Origin: Cenococcum geophilum 1.58
Lineage: Eukaryota; Ascomycota; Dothideomycetes; Gloniales; Gloniaceae
Assembly (NCBI GenBank): GCA_001692895.1
Contig: KV748214.1
Location: 248,001-312,000, forward strand
Direction: 5' to 3'
Length of the DNA stretch: 64,000 bases
In this document: piece after piece, positions 22,860 through 34,900 of the stretch
How positions within the stretch are numbered: the first letter of the stretch is position 1
How the letters are laid out: each line of letters starts with the position of its first letter
Position numbers and translations under genes: made by a program
Notes under the pieces: model-generated
Databases searched by the model: none
Told to the model about the DNA's origin: nothing
What the model saw: only the letters and a program-made list of their open reading frames with translations

Positions 22860-23560
22860 TCTAAATTTATAAGTATTAAGGAAATCTAAGGGTGTTAAGT
22901 ATAGAGTCCTTAAGATCCTAGCCTTTAAGAGTTCCAGGCGGTTTAGTATTATATTATTAACTATTTTTAATATATTCTCTCTAGTGATCTCGCTCTTTTT
23001 AGCTTAATTAATAAGGATATAAATGCTTTTTAGTGTGTAATATGTGTAGAAGAGCTTATAGGGATCTTCTAAAAGTTCCTTTCCCTACTCCTTCTTAACT
23101 ATATCCCGTACTATCTTAATCTTATTAATCTTATAAGTAATCTTAGAAAGCTTCCTAATATCTATAAAGGTATTTTCCTACTCTTTACTTTCTAAGTTTC
23201 CTTTAAGCTTTCTATCCTTTTTAATCTTAATTATAGCATTTCTTGCAGCCTTAACTATATTATACTCCTGGTTTAAAATAACCTATATTAAACTATAATA
23301 GATATTTACGCGCTAATTAACTGGGTGGCTTTAGGTAGCTTTAAGGATAACCTCTATTATCTACGCCTTTCCTTAATATGCGAGGGCTATTGACTGGATA
23401 GTAGGAGGCGGAGGCGTAAAAGGCAGAGGTGGCGGCCTTCCTTTTAAGCGGAGTTCTATAGTTCTAGGTATTTTTATAATAAAATTCCGCATGCGTAATA
23501 GGCAATTTAAGAGAAGGGTAATAATAGTGCTTTTTAATGTAAAGAAAGGCAAATAGGTGT
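22860..23560 (-). pseudogene. Extra 3' ORF of gypsy-B (copy 2), unrecognised
   Basis: Homologue of 10310-11029. It begins THLFAFLYIKKHYYYPSLK, then a basic/Pro region, then a charged C-terminal half with ITYKINKIKIVRDIVKKE and KLFYTYYTLKSIYILI. Only a few TAG/TAA stops occur in the last 180 codons. Family unknown. Conservation in both copies suggests it is a gene of the retrotransposon rather than chance. Confidence 0.55.
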
Positions 23561-24300
23561 GTATAATTAAACGAGACAGGGTAATAGGATGATAGGATAA
23601 TAGGATAATAGGAAGTTAAAATAAAGATCTTGTGGTATTTACTAAAAAGGTAAATTAAAATAGTCGTTATATGAAATCTTGAGATGTTAAGGAACTTTAA
23701 CTACCAGTTAAAGTTGTCTAATTAGTTAGATTTTCCTTACTAAGACATTTATATAATAATAACTTTAATATTAACAATTTTTTAAAAGAATAAATAAGAC
23801 TTAGATAATGCCTAACTCTAACCTTTAGTATACTTAACTAGGACTTTTTAAAGTAAAGTAGCTCTTCTTTTAACTTAAAAGGAAATGAAAATATTAATTT
23901 AAAAATTATAGAATGTGAAAATATAAAATACTTATAAGAGATAGTTATTGGTAATAAAGGTAAAAGGAAGAAGACTACGCGTGTAGTTATTAAGATAGAG
24001 GATTTAAAACTAGCTTTAAAGAGCTAAACTCTTTTCCTAATTCCTTATACTAGTAGGATAAGGTAGGAGTGTAGTAGAAGACTCTAATCCTTATAGTTGC
24101 TTTATATGTTTATTATAAAAGTAGAGAGAAGAAAGTAAATAAGTTACTACTTATAGTGATAGGTATCCTAAGTAATAGCCTATTTATAGAAGAATCTTTA
24201 TAGAAGACTGCCTTTTTAGTAGGGTTTTATAACCCTTAAAACGCGGTAAGATTGTAGTGCAGTTAAAAGGAAGAGATGCTACTATAGCCTCCTTTTTAGG
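23561..24300 (-). other. gypsy-B copy 2 non-coding stretch
   Basis: AT-rich. It contains the palindrome AACTTTAAC..GTTAAAGTT (23693-23715) followed by GTCTAATTAGTTAGA. No gene is seen. Confidence 0.6.
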
Positions 24301-26290
24301 TGCTTCTTCTTCTATAAAGACTTCCCCTATATTATAGTTGCTTTTATTTATACGGTCTTCTAGTCTAATCCCCTTAGGATTTTGTATATAAAACCGTTTC
24401 GACCAATTCCTATATAGGGTGCCTCCTATTTTAGTGTTATTAAGGTTCTTAATTTTATAGAACCTTTTTTTTAATAACCTTTTAATCCGGAGGGGGCCCT
24501 GCCATTTTAGCTGTAGCTTTTGCCATTGCGATATATCCTTTGCCTTCTTCGCATCCTATACTAGCATAAGCTCTCTAGGCTTAAGCTTACTTTTATAGGT
24601 ATTCTTTATCTTATTAAAGTATTCTTTATTGGCTAGATAATAGCTATATACCCTTTTCTAAGCTTCTTTATTATTTATTTCTTATTATTTAAACTGTTTT
24701 ATTCTTAAAACGATTAGTTTCTCTATTATTCTTACCTTATTTTATAAAAGCGTCTACTATATAGGGAGGTAAAGGTTAATTAGGAGCATATGTTCTTGTC
24801 TATAAAGTATTTACACTAGCGTTATTTCTATTATCCCCTTAACTATTATTTAGTTAGCTAAAAGTACTTTTATTAGATTCTATACCTAGTTACCTCCGTA
24901 CTTTACTAACGCTACTATTAAAGGTTAATTTCCTCTCTTAATTAGGCCTTGTCCTTATAGATAGTAGGCTAATATAACCACTTAATAAATTCCGTATGCT
25001 TTTATAAAAGCGGTTATTATATCCTTATTTCCTGGTCCTCTATTAATAGAAAGTTATTTAAACACCCCCTATCTATAGATAACCTCTTTTTATAGGAATT
25101 TTGCTACCGCTTTAGATATTGTATTTATTAGAGCTCTTGCTTCTAGCTAGCCTAAAAGATACTCTCTAGCTACTACTAGATACTACTTCCCTGATTTGGC
25201 CGTTAGTATATATATAATATTTATTAAGACCTATTCCTAAAGGGCGGCTATTTAGGTTAGATATAAGGCCTCCTCCTTTAGCCTAGGTAAGTACTTTTAG
25301 CACTTAGGATACTCTCTTATATATTTCTTAACCGTTTTATAGAGTCTGGGCCACCAATATCGTGCTAATACCTTTATAATATTCCTTCCTTCCCTTAGTG
25401 CCCGTTCTTATTATATATCTCTTATACTACTTTCTTCTAGTATTCCTTAACACCTATTACTCTTTATAATAGTATATTCTTACTTATTCTTCTAAATAGG
25501 AGTTAATTTTTAATCTTAAATTTAACTGCCTTGCGTTTAAAGCTTTTAAACTCTTTTATGTTATTTCTTAAGGTCTTTAGAGTGTTAATAGCTATTGTGC
25601 AATCTTTTAGTATTCTTTAAAGTATATATTATTAAGCGGGCTGACGTTTAGATCTTTGTTTTATAGTATTATTAAATATACCTAAGCTCCCGATCTATAA
25701 AGTCTTCCAGGTCTTCCTTAGGCTTATTCTTTAGTTCTCCTTTTTATACAGGTCGCTAAAACAAACTATTTGCTATGCTATTTTTCTTTCTAGGTATATG
25801 TCGTATATTGAAATCCTATAGCTAAATCCACGCTAACTAACGGGTTATTAGCGATCCTAGTAGATCTGTTACTAACCTATTAAGCTAGGCCACTAGGGTA
25901 TTAGTATCTGTTTTAACTGTAAATTGCGCTCCATATAGCCAGACTTGAAACTTCTTAAACGTATAAAGTAGAGCTCTACACTTAAGCTTTCTAGAGTTAT
26001 ACTTCCGTTCTCCCTTTAACTATATTCCGCTCTTAAACCTATATAGGTGGAATCTATCTTCTTTATTAAGTTGGTTTAATATTACTCCCTATTTAGTACC
26101 GCTTAAGTCTACTATTAATATAATTTCTCCTGCCCTAGGCGAATAGTTAATTTGGATTAGCGCTAGTGCTATAGTAATGGCTGTCTTTAAAGTCACTATT
26201 GCTTATAACTGCTCTAGTCTTTAGTAAAATACTACGCCTTCCTTAAGCAACCGAAATAGAGGCTCCGCTGTAATAGAAAAGTCAAATAGT
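24300..26290 (-). pseudogene. gypsy-B copy 2 RNase H-integrase relic
   Basis: C-terminal half of a Ty3/gypsy Pol. In order on the minus strand: DFSITAEPLFRLLKEGVVFY (26250, the linker before RNase H); EIILIVDLSGTK (about 26120, RNase H D-region); a YNSRKLKCRALLYAFKKF-like motif (about 26000-25960); a TDTNTLVA-LNRSATDPLGS-like segment (about 25900-25850); the IN zinc region with CPKC/YPKC (about 25300); then the IN core with REYLVVARDYLSG-like and RWGVF-LL-DGGPENKD-like segments (25200-25030). Quoted forms are partly RIP-degraded. This is the fungal gypsy type in which RNase H is followed by a long connection domain. Dead by stop codons. Confidence 0.75.
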
Positions 26291-26339
26291 TATATATTAA
26301 TTAGTGTTATACCTTATATAGATAGTTAACTTACTAATT

Positions 26340-26690
26340 AAATAGAATACTAGAACTAGATAGGAAGTCTATAAGATTAAGTATTAAGTGCAGCTCTATT
26401 AAGTAAGGTATTAATTAGTATTGTCTTAGGCTTATCTGTATTAATATTGTTAAGGCCTTCTACTATAGGAATACGCCCTTATAGCTTTGTATTAAAGCTA
26501 TTAATAAGTAAATTATAGTAAGCTAGTTGTTTTAGAATTCTTTACTTTTTAGCTTTAAAAGGTTCTAATTATAATAAGGTTAATTTAGAAGGTAGCTTTA
26601 TAGGCTGTCTTTCCTTTAAACCCCTAGAGAGCCTCTAGGTTTTAATATTAACAATATCCTTATAGCTAAGGTGACTCTTTCGTCCACTAG
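26340..26690 (-). pseudogene. Unrecognised coding fragment
   Basis: A minus-strand frame reads RRPSGRKSHLSYKDIVNIKT at its start, then Arg/Lys-rich sequence to about 26340, with TAG/TAA stops only. It lies between gypsy-B copy 2 and relic Z and could be the end of Z or a separate gene. 26691-27290 has no readable frame. Confidence 0.35.
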
Positions 26691-27289
26691 GCCGCCTTAT
26701 AATAATAGTTAATAACTTAAGTACAAGATAATATATATTAGTAGCTGCGTTAGCTAGCGTATAATATGTGCTATTAAACTAGCTAAACGCGTCCTCTATA
26801 GTATACCGTAGCTCTAGGTAGTAACTAGCGGTAAGTAATACTTAAGTAAATAACTCTGTTATATCTAAACTGGTTTACCGTCGGCCTTAAAGAAGAAGCT
26901 TAAGAATAAGGTTGTGATGTTTGTTAAGTTAATTTATCTTAAACTAACTATTTTACTAGCCTCTATAATTAACTAATATGCTAGTAAGTAATAATCTTTA
27001 GAGGACTTAATCTGTGGCTTTAATTATAAGTAATCTAGTAAGATATAAAGCCAACTATGTATATTAACTCTTTATACTACTAGTAAAGAGAAGATAGTAG
27101 TAAATAATTACCTGTTTAATAAGCCTAATATTAGCATACTTAATAGCAAACTTTAATGTAAGGTAGACCTCTATATCTTGTATAAATTGAATATGGTTTT
27201 AGAACACCTGATTAACTAGTTTATTACTATAGGACCGTTAGCTAGGCGAGAAGAACTCCTCTTAAATGCGCTATAAGGTAGTAAGGAAT

Positions 27290-27934
27290 TTTACTCTTAC
27301 TACTGCCGTTTTATTACCTCTTTTAATATCTTGTCCGGTAATCTAATTATTAACCCCCTTATTACCCTAGTTCTTAATATTTAAGGAAGAAGACTAAGGA
27401 AGTAGGCAGTAATTTAGGCGTTAAAGGACTTAATTGCGAATTCCTCTTTATAATAAAACGGCGTCCTATAACCCTAATGCGCGCTAAGGTAGACCTTGCT
27501 ATAATCCAATGATTTAAAGCAGTTGGATGGTCCGCTATAAATATTGTATATTATATTTATATAGTTAGTTCGCTAATGGAACAATCTAGCTATAGGAAGA
27601 AACTATTTTAGCTGTTTGTAGTGACGCTTTTTAAAATAGCGCTCTTGTTATATAGATTGGAGGAGGTCTATAGTCTTCTAATTGCTATTAATTAAGACTA
27701 ATTTACTATTGTTAAAGGATTCTTCCTTATACCCTAGATGGCCCTTTTAAAACCCGTATTTACTATTATTGCTACTAAATATATTCCTAAGAACACTATA
27801 CGTACTCTTTAAAGTGCCCTTATTCTCTAGAATTAGACCTAATATAAAGTAGCGTAGCTTTTATGGAAGGAGACAATTTATAATAGGCATACTGGGCCAG
27901 AAGTCTACAACAATATTAAGCTTTTTAACTTTTA
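27290..27934 (-). pseudogene. Relic Z, C-terminal half
   Basis: Continues the frame of 48323-47009 directly across the gypsy-A insertion. Joining through the GTATT duplication gives AITYII followed by LKVKKLNIVVDFWPSMP with no shift. Further segments are LRYFILGLILENKGTLKS, KYGFQKGHLGYKEES-like, and FKSLDYSKVYLSAH. Stops are TAG/TAA. Family not recognised. The frame loses coherence near 27290. Confidence 0.55.
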
Positions 27935-27939
27935 GTATT

Positions 27940-28242
27940 TATAAGGGCGCGAAGAGGCTTCGGGGCAGATTTGAAGGAATGATATAATTTCTATCTAAAT
28001 CTACAGGTATAGCTCTTGTAGAGAATAAGACGTTACGTAAAGAAGAGAAAGGAATAACAAGAGAATTATATAATTAAATAGTTAGGGGCTTAGTAGTTAA
28101 TGCGTGCGTATATACGCACGCGGTCTTTAACGGACTTTAGTAGAATTTAATTAATCTAGTAGAATTTGGTTAAAGCGTTGGAATTTATCTATTAAGTGTT
28201 TCACTAAGATATTTCTACTGTAACTAGGCTAGTCCCGTTATA
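27940..28242 (-). repeat. gypsy-A 3' LTR
   Basis: 303 bp, starting TATAAGGG (ancestral TG) and ending CCCGTTATA (ancestral CA). It contains a 20-bp palindrome at 28102-28121 (GCGTGCGTAT and its complement). It differs from the 5' LTR mostly by transitions. Confidence 0.92.
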
Positions 28243-28375
28243 GTACCCCCCTTTTAGCTAAACGTCCAAATAATTTAATTTTAGTTAAGACTTTATAACT
28301 TATTGCGTGTTGTGTTTTCGCGTCGGGTGGTAGTATAAGATTTTGCCAATTCTATTGTTAAATGGGCTAATTAGG

Positions 28376-28400
28376 ATTTTCCATCCCCGGGATGGAAAAT
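28376..28400. repeat. 25-bp palindrome in the gypsy-A 3' region
   Basis: ATTTTCCATCCC and its complement around a CCCGGG core. A nearly identical palindrome lies in the 3' non-coding part of copia 1 (31722-31750). Function unknown. Confidence 0.8.
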
Positions 28401-28413
28401 TACTATTAGCTTA

Positions 28414-28885
28414 CAGTCAACTGCAAAAGATCGTTTAATCGCTTAAGCTCACCAACAGCCGGCATTTGCACCCGTCAAAACAATATACCCTATATAGCCC
28501 CCTTAATATAGCTCTATATTTTATAAATAGAGCTCTATTTTATAGCTCTATTCTAGGGCTATAAAATAAGCTGTTATTAATATAACTTAGGGCTATTTTA
28601 GTAGAGTTGTAGGGGGTACTTATTTTAGAGGTAGAGGTGTCGGATTAGTTAGCGTAGAGCCTTAATTCAAGTTTTACAGCCGTTCTATATAATTCCACCA
28701 ATATTAGTCTAATCTATCTAAATAAGGGCTTATTTTATAGCCCTAGGATAGAGCTATAAAATAGGCCTCTATTTATAAAATATAAAGCTATATTGGTGGG
28801 GATATATAGGGTATGTTGTTTTGACGGGTGCAAATGCCGGCTGTTGGTGAGCTTAAGCGATTAAACGATCTTTTGCAGTTGACTG
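28414..28885. mobile_element. 472-bp MITE with long TIRs and TA duplication
   Basis: The ends CAGTCAACTGCAAAAGATCG are inverted, and the arms pair for about 160 bp with only a few differences. It is flanked by TA (28412-28413, 28886-28887), as for Tc1/mariner-derived elements. The outer ~80 bp of the arms are almost identical and keep CA/TG dinucleotides, unlike the host gypsy, so this is a late insertion. It has no coding capacity and its ends do not match W. Confidence 0.9.
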
Positions 28886-28930
28886 TAGTTAAGGCGGTAA
28901 GTAGAACTAACATCTTTGTAGTAGGTCTTA

Positions 28931-28985
28931 GTAAGGCGGATCTAACTAATTAGACAACTTTAACCGGCGGTTAAAGTTCCTTAAT
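28931..28985. repeat. Palindrome block shared with gypsy-B, opposite orientation
   Basis: TCTAACTAATTAGAC followed by AACTTTAACCG-G-CGGTTAAAGTT (28956-28978), an 11-bp-arm palindrome. The same block, inverted, lies at 11141 and 23693. Here it is perfect, while in gypsy-B it is degraded. Confidence 0.75.
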
Positions 28986-29099
28986 ATCTTGTGTGTTACG
29001 TAATTGTATTATAAATGTCGTAATATATTTTAAGTTCTTTTTAATTTTAAGCTTCCTGCTATTATATTTCGTGTATTTATATTAGGTGGCAATTATTTG

Positions 29100-31190
29100 C
29101 TTTTATATTATATCCATCCGGCCAATGTAGGCCGTAAAGGATAGTCCTTATAGAATTCTTTTACTAGGGAAGGCGTATCGGTCTTAATTTACTTCTAAGG
29201 TTCCCAGGTTTATATCTTATATCCTTTCCATTTAATAAGAAGTTTAAATTATTTAGACTATATCTTTTATTATATATTATTAATTAAGTTAATAAAGTAA
29301 GAACTGTTACTGTTGTTAACAATTATAGGAGATCGTAGTGGTCCTTCGCGAGTTATAGGTTTACCTTTTAAGGGTTATAGCAAGTTTACGTAAAATATTA
29401 GATGTATTTTTATTTTAGTTGGCAGTTTAAGCTTATAAGCGTACGGGCTTAGTTTCTTCTTAATTTAGTATAGGCCCGCAAACTTCTAGTCTAGTTTCTT
29501 TAAGGGTTATTAAGTCTTTAGGTTTTATATATTTAGGTAAACTATATTACCTTCCTTAAAGTTCTATACGGAAGCTCGTCCTTTATTTATATGCCATTTC
29601 TATACCATTTAAGCGTACGCTAATTTACTTCGTAATAGTTCCGTTAACTGCTTTATTTAATTAATAAGTTAAATTCTCTTAATTATAGGTCCTATTATAT
29701 TAATTTTGGGTTATAGTTTAAATCCAAGTTAAGGGTCTTATCTATAGGTTATGTAGAACGGCGTCACGCCTATTAATTTGTTTCTTATATTATTTGCAGT
29801 AAACTTAACTAAAGGTAGCTACTTTTCCCAATTGTTTTGCAGGTAGGAGCAGTATATTTATAGGTATTATTCTATAATCGCGTTCGCAATTTTAGTTTAA
29901 CCGTTTATCTCTAGATAAAATATAGTTAAGAGTTATATTTATATGCTTAATTATTTATATAGGGCTTGCCAGAAGTCTAAAATAAACTAGCTTCCGCGGT
30001 TAGATATTATTAAATTAGGAAGTCTATATAGCTTAAAGACGTGCTTAATAAAATATTCAGCTATTAATATTACATTAATTAAGTCTATAGAAATCATATA
30101 TCGTATTTTTATAAGATAGTTAATAACTACTATAACATTTGTAAACCTATTACTATTAGGCAGGTTAATTATAAAGTTAATTAAGATATTTCGCCATCTT
30201 TATATTAGAGTTGGCAATAGTTAAAGTACTCCTTACTTCTTTATATAAGAGGTCTTCCTATATATGCACATTCTGTATACTTAAATATATTTTTATATAT
30301 AGTTGTATATTATAGGCCAGTAATATACTTATTAAATAATTTTATAGGTCTTTATATAGCTAGGATACCCTACTATAGGAGAATTATATATAAATTTAAG
30401 TATCTTAAATTATAAGGGTTTGGAATTTAGGACTACTATCTTCTATTAATAGTATAACCGATTATTATGGATTTTGTATTTAGCGAGTATAATATCCTTA
30501 TATTACCATTTCCCTATTTAAATTGCTTTTATTATATCTACTATTTAGGGGTCGTTCTTATATTTGTACTCTATTAATTTATTAATTTCTATATCCTACT
30601 TATTAATTTCTAATTAATTTCTATTAAGCTCCACGTCTAAAAATATAGGGCGTAATTTTTTAAAGCATTTAGGGGGCAGTAGAATTTGTAATTAATTTAT
30701 AATCCGTTTATTAGAGGCATTTATAGGTAAGTCCTATAATTATTATATTAATAAGTTAGGCTTTTAATTAAGTTTGCTAGGTCGGTATATAATCTTAAAG
30801 TTAAATTATAAAAGGTATTCAGCCTAATAAATTTAGCGCTATATTAATTGCTTTATAGTTATAAAGTACTATAGGTTTTTATAGTCTGTTAATACGTATA
30901 TTAAAAATAATAATCCTTTAAGTTTTAGGCGCTATTATTTAAAGCATCTAATAATTATAAGTAGTTCCTTATTATATATCTTATAGTTTAATTTAGTAGG
31001 GGTAAGTTTCTAAAAGAAAAAGGCTACTAGGCATAGCTTACCGTTCTTATTATATCGCGATAATATTCCTCCTAGTATATAATTAGACAAGTCTATTTTA
31101 ATAATATATTTAAGGTCCGGATTAAAGTAGGTAAGAATTAGAGCAGTTATAAAATAATATTTTAGGTTATTAAAAGCTTATTTATATTTA
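29100..31190 (-). pseudogene. gypsy-A RNase H and integrase relic
   Basis: C-terminal part of Pol. The RNase H start is clear on the minus strand at about 31110-31050: LKYIIKIDLSNYILGGILS, the counterpart of the ETDASDYALGGVLSQ motif. Integrase follows at lower coordinates. Near 29950-29800 the reading INITLNYILSRDKRLNQNCE corresponds to the LSTAYHPQTDGQTERMN stretch after the second catalytic Asp, followed by a LLPAKQLGKVATF segment. The upstream continuation (RT) is at 37556, beyond copia 1. RIP stops throughout. Confidence 0.75.
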
Positions 31191-31194
31191 GTAG

Positions 31195-31462
31195 TGTTCG
31201 TACTAACTTAATAGCACGAGTGAGTCGTATCCACGGGCACGAAATACATGTAGTATTGTATGCTTGTTTGGATAGTGACTGTTAATTATATAAAGTAGAC
31301 TACGTAGTCTATATACTGATGCACCTCCCCCCTAATTAGTTAGTGCTTTATAAGTGCACCAGACGCGTAAGCGAGTGGTTAGTGCACTGAATGCGTAAAC
31401 GCGTACCTAGTGTACCAAACGCGTAAGCAAGCGTTTAGTACAATAGGTGCTGTAATTATATA
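31195..31462 (-). repeat. copia 1 3' LTR
   Basis: Starts TGTT and ends TATA (ancestral CA). The inner half consists of imperfect ~30-bp repeats around ACCAAACGCGTAAG. Confidence 0.93.
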
Positions 31463-31980
31463 CTAGCAGTACTTAAAAAATAAAACTACCTATATATAGC
31501 CTCTGTAATTGCTTTAATAAAACCATAGAATATAAAGGAAAATATATAGGAAATCTCCCCTAAGGTGCCGTCTAGGCTGCCTTCTAAACGGTACCTTAAG
31601 CTGGCCGTAAGTCCTACTTATAGTCCGTAAAATAAACCGTACGGCCTTTTAATAAGCAGTAGATGAGCTATAAGTTAGATTTTAAGGGCCGCTAAGGCGC
31701 TAGTGCTAAGCGAGCTAATGGCGATTTTCCATACCCGGTATAGAAAATCGTAATTAGTTAATTTAACCACTATAGCAGAATATAGTAGAATTTGGCAGGT
31801 TATATAAGTCTACTAAGTTTTATTATAGCTTTCCACCGTTTTTCTACCTAATAGCTTACGGTCCGTAGAATAGGCCGTATAATAAGCCGTATGGCCTTCT
31901 AACGGGCCGTAGGCGTACCGTAGGTACTCCGTTAGTCCTATTCTACCTATTTTATAACTTTTAGGTTAAGCTTATTTGTA
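31463..31980 (-). other. copia 1 3' non-coding region with a palindrome
   Basis: Contains two related CCGTA-rich patches (31600-31650, 31860-31930: GGCCGTA, CCGTACGGCC), the palindrome CGATTTTCCATACCC with its complement (31722-31750), and TAGAATTTGGCAGG (about 31785). No ORF is seen. Confidence 0.6.
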
Positions 31981-31989
31981 TTAATTAGG

Positions 31990-34900
31990 GTTTTAAGGGC
32001 TTAATACGGATTTACCTTAGTTATAGCGTCCGCTAGGTTATCTCCGCTGCTAATCTATTTAACCTTTATAATCTTACATCGTTTATAGGCCTAATATAAG
32101 CACATTAGGTTAACTATAAGCCTCTTCTTTTATATTGTACCTAGTTTAACTAGGCAGTTATAAAGGGACTTTAAATTAGTATATAAAACTAGGGGTAACT
32201 ACTCTAGTTATAGAATCTTCTAGACCGTTAATTTAATTGCGGCTGCTATATTAAATCCATAAGCTAGTATATATAGTTTAGAAGCTAGTATACTACGGGT
32301 TACTTATTTATACTTAATTAAAGACCAGTATAGTATATTTATGTCCTAATTATAGTCCGTAAGTATAATTATAAAGCCAATTTATAATAATAGGTCTTTA
32401 TTATTAGTAAAGGAGGCGTCCGTAAATGCTAGTAAGCTAAGGGAACTTAGGTCTAGTGGTATAAAAGTAAGTCCCCTTACTATATTGTTAATTTGCTACT
32501 AAATACGCTTATTAAGCTACTTAATATTTTTTTCTTACGGATCTACTGCCTGGGCCGTAAAGGATAAGTTATAGGTAAATTTGGGTTGGCAGACTGTGGT
32601 AATATAGGCGCCTCTTATACGCTATGTAGCGTATTAGTCCTTTATATTTATAGTCTTATAGGTCTTTTTATAGGAACTAGTAAGGTCTATAGGCTTTACT
32701 ATAATAAGCTTTAGGTTTTAAGCTTAGCGTTCCTAGGTTAGCTAGATTAAGTTACCCTTTTATATAATTAAGCCTCCGTTAAACTTAATTGGAGTCTACT
32801 TAGTTAACTACTTTTACGGCTTTACCAGGAACTTAGCTTCTTATAGTTTAGTCTCTTTAGTGTCCACAAATGTCCGGTCTACTAAGAAGAGGGTATTATC
32901 TGTTTAGAGTTTAACAATACTAAGGCCGTTTGATGGGCTGTATAGGAGGTAGGGGTTATAGGTTAACTATTCTATTTTAAGTTTACTAACGTGGTGCTAG
33001 TAGTATATCTTAAACCAATAGTTTCCGGCTTCTAGTACTCCGTAAAGAGGTTTTACAACCTATAAAATTATTCCTGGTTATAGGTTAAGCTTATAGGGTA
33101 GTCGTATAAAGATATCCCTACTTAAGTAGGTATTAGACTGCATATAGGCTTATAAGATATTCCGTAAGTAAAGGGCTACAAATTTAGTTTGCTGTAGTCT
33201 AGGCGTAAGTGTGAGTATAATCCGTTAACTAACCCGTTAAATTATAGGCGATTATATAAGGACTAGGTCCTTTCCCTAGTCGTTATAAGCTTATATAATA
33301 AGCCTTAATTTCTTAAAGGCTTTATTAGTACTAAGGTGCTTAATCTTATTAACGAAGCGTAAGTTAAATATACGGACGCCTTATAGAACGTCTCTCTCCA
33401 TTATAATTGTAAAGACACCCTTTTTAAGTAGTTTGTTAATCTCTTTACGCTATAAGTCCGTAAAAGGGGTTTTCTATACTAGAACTAATATATTTATAGG
33501 CGGAGATTGCTTTACGGATATGCCTATAGAGGTTAAGTGGTTCTCTATTACGGGATTCTTATAGGGGCGTCCTCGGCCACGCTTTATAGTAGGTTTAGTA
33601 GGTTTAGTGGGTTTCTAGGGGACCTCTAGGGTAGGCAAGGGTGCCTCTAGTTTATCTAATTCGGTAGTTATTTCTGGTTTATCTAGTTTAGCAGTTGCTT
33701 CTAGTTTATCTAGCTTAATATTATAGGTGTTTTTGGGCCAAAAGTAGGGTTTTACGGACGTGCTTCTAAAGCTAGTTAGCCCGCTAGAAAGCTATACGCA
33801 GCACATCTTGTTTTCTACGGCTAGTAGACGGTAAGGTCCATTCTAACTGCCGCTTTTACGCTATATAAGAACTTCAGAGTTAAGCGGGAGGTTATGTACT
33901 AAGGTTGTATTAGGTCCGTTGCGGTAGTATAGGGCGTTATTAATAGTTTATTTAGCCCGTAATTTAACTATTTCAGCCATTACCTTCCGTATTATAGCTA
34001 CTTGTTCTATAATAGACGGGGTAGGGGGGCCTAGGTTGCTTATCCTTAGGTAGGCTCCGTAAACTAAGAGGGTAGGTACTAGTTTATTAGGGCTAGCGGT
34101 GTTATTAATGGCTTTTACGGCCATCTGTAAAGCTAGTTCCTTTTAGATATCCTTATACTTGTCTATAATAATCTAATAAGCTTTCCGTAGAGCTAGGTAA
34201 GCTTACTTAATAAGCCTAACGGACTAATACGCCTTAATTAGAACAGCTTTTGTTAATATAGCCATGGCCGTAGTATACTGCTAGAATTTCTTACTAATAA
34301 AGTTCCTACTAGCGTCGTAGGTAATATACTTAGGAGGTCTAACGTACGTATCAATCTAGTAGGTCCGTAAAATATCCTAAGTATACTTTGCGGATATATT
34401 TTACAACTAACGGGCGGCTTAGTAGCGGGTTGCCTTATTAATTATATATAATACTGGGCTGCCGTAAATATATATAATGTCTATGTATACTAAGTGGTTA
34501 AAGTTAAGGTCCTTATAAAGAGTGAACTTAAATCGGCCTAGGGAACGTCCGTATTTCTAGCAAAAGGAGTAGTATTTAGTTAGGTAATTAACTGCCTTTT
34601 TGTTAATATTATCGTGTCTAAAGCGTTTAAGGACTCTATATAGCTTTTCGGCTAATAGGTGGCTGAAACGGCGGTATAGATAGTGGATCTTCGTACTGGT
34701 AAGGTAGCACGGGTTATAGTTAAAAGATTCCTAAATATAGGTCCGTAAAGTCTCTCCCTATATAAGGAACGGGTGTCTAAATCGTTATATAATTGGCAGG
34801 GTAATATACTTGCTTCCTAGGGTAGTTACAGGGCCGATTAAGGTATCCGTAATATTGTTATAGTAAACCTATAACCTATCTATATCCGTAAGGTAAAGTA

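Larger units (their letters stand above)
22850..26290 (-). mobile_element. Ty3/gypsy element B, copy 2
   Basis: Uninterrupted version of copy 1, which serves to define the V and hAT insertion points. On the minus strand it carries RNase H, integrase, a non-coding stretch with the AACTTTAAC palindrome (23693-23715) and the extra ORF. RT and gag are absent: beyond 26290 the sequence no longer reads as gypsy. Both ends are therefore truncated or undefined. Confidence 0.7.
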
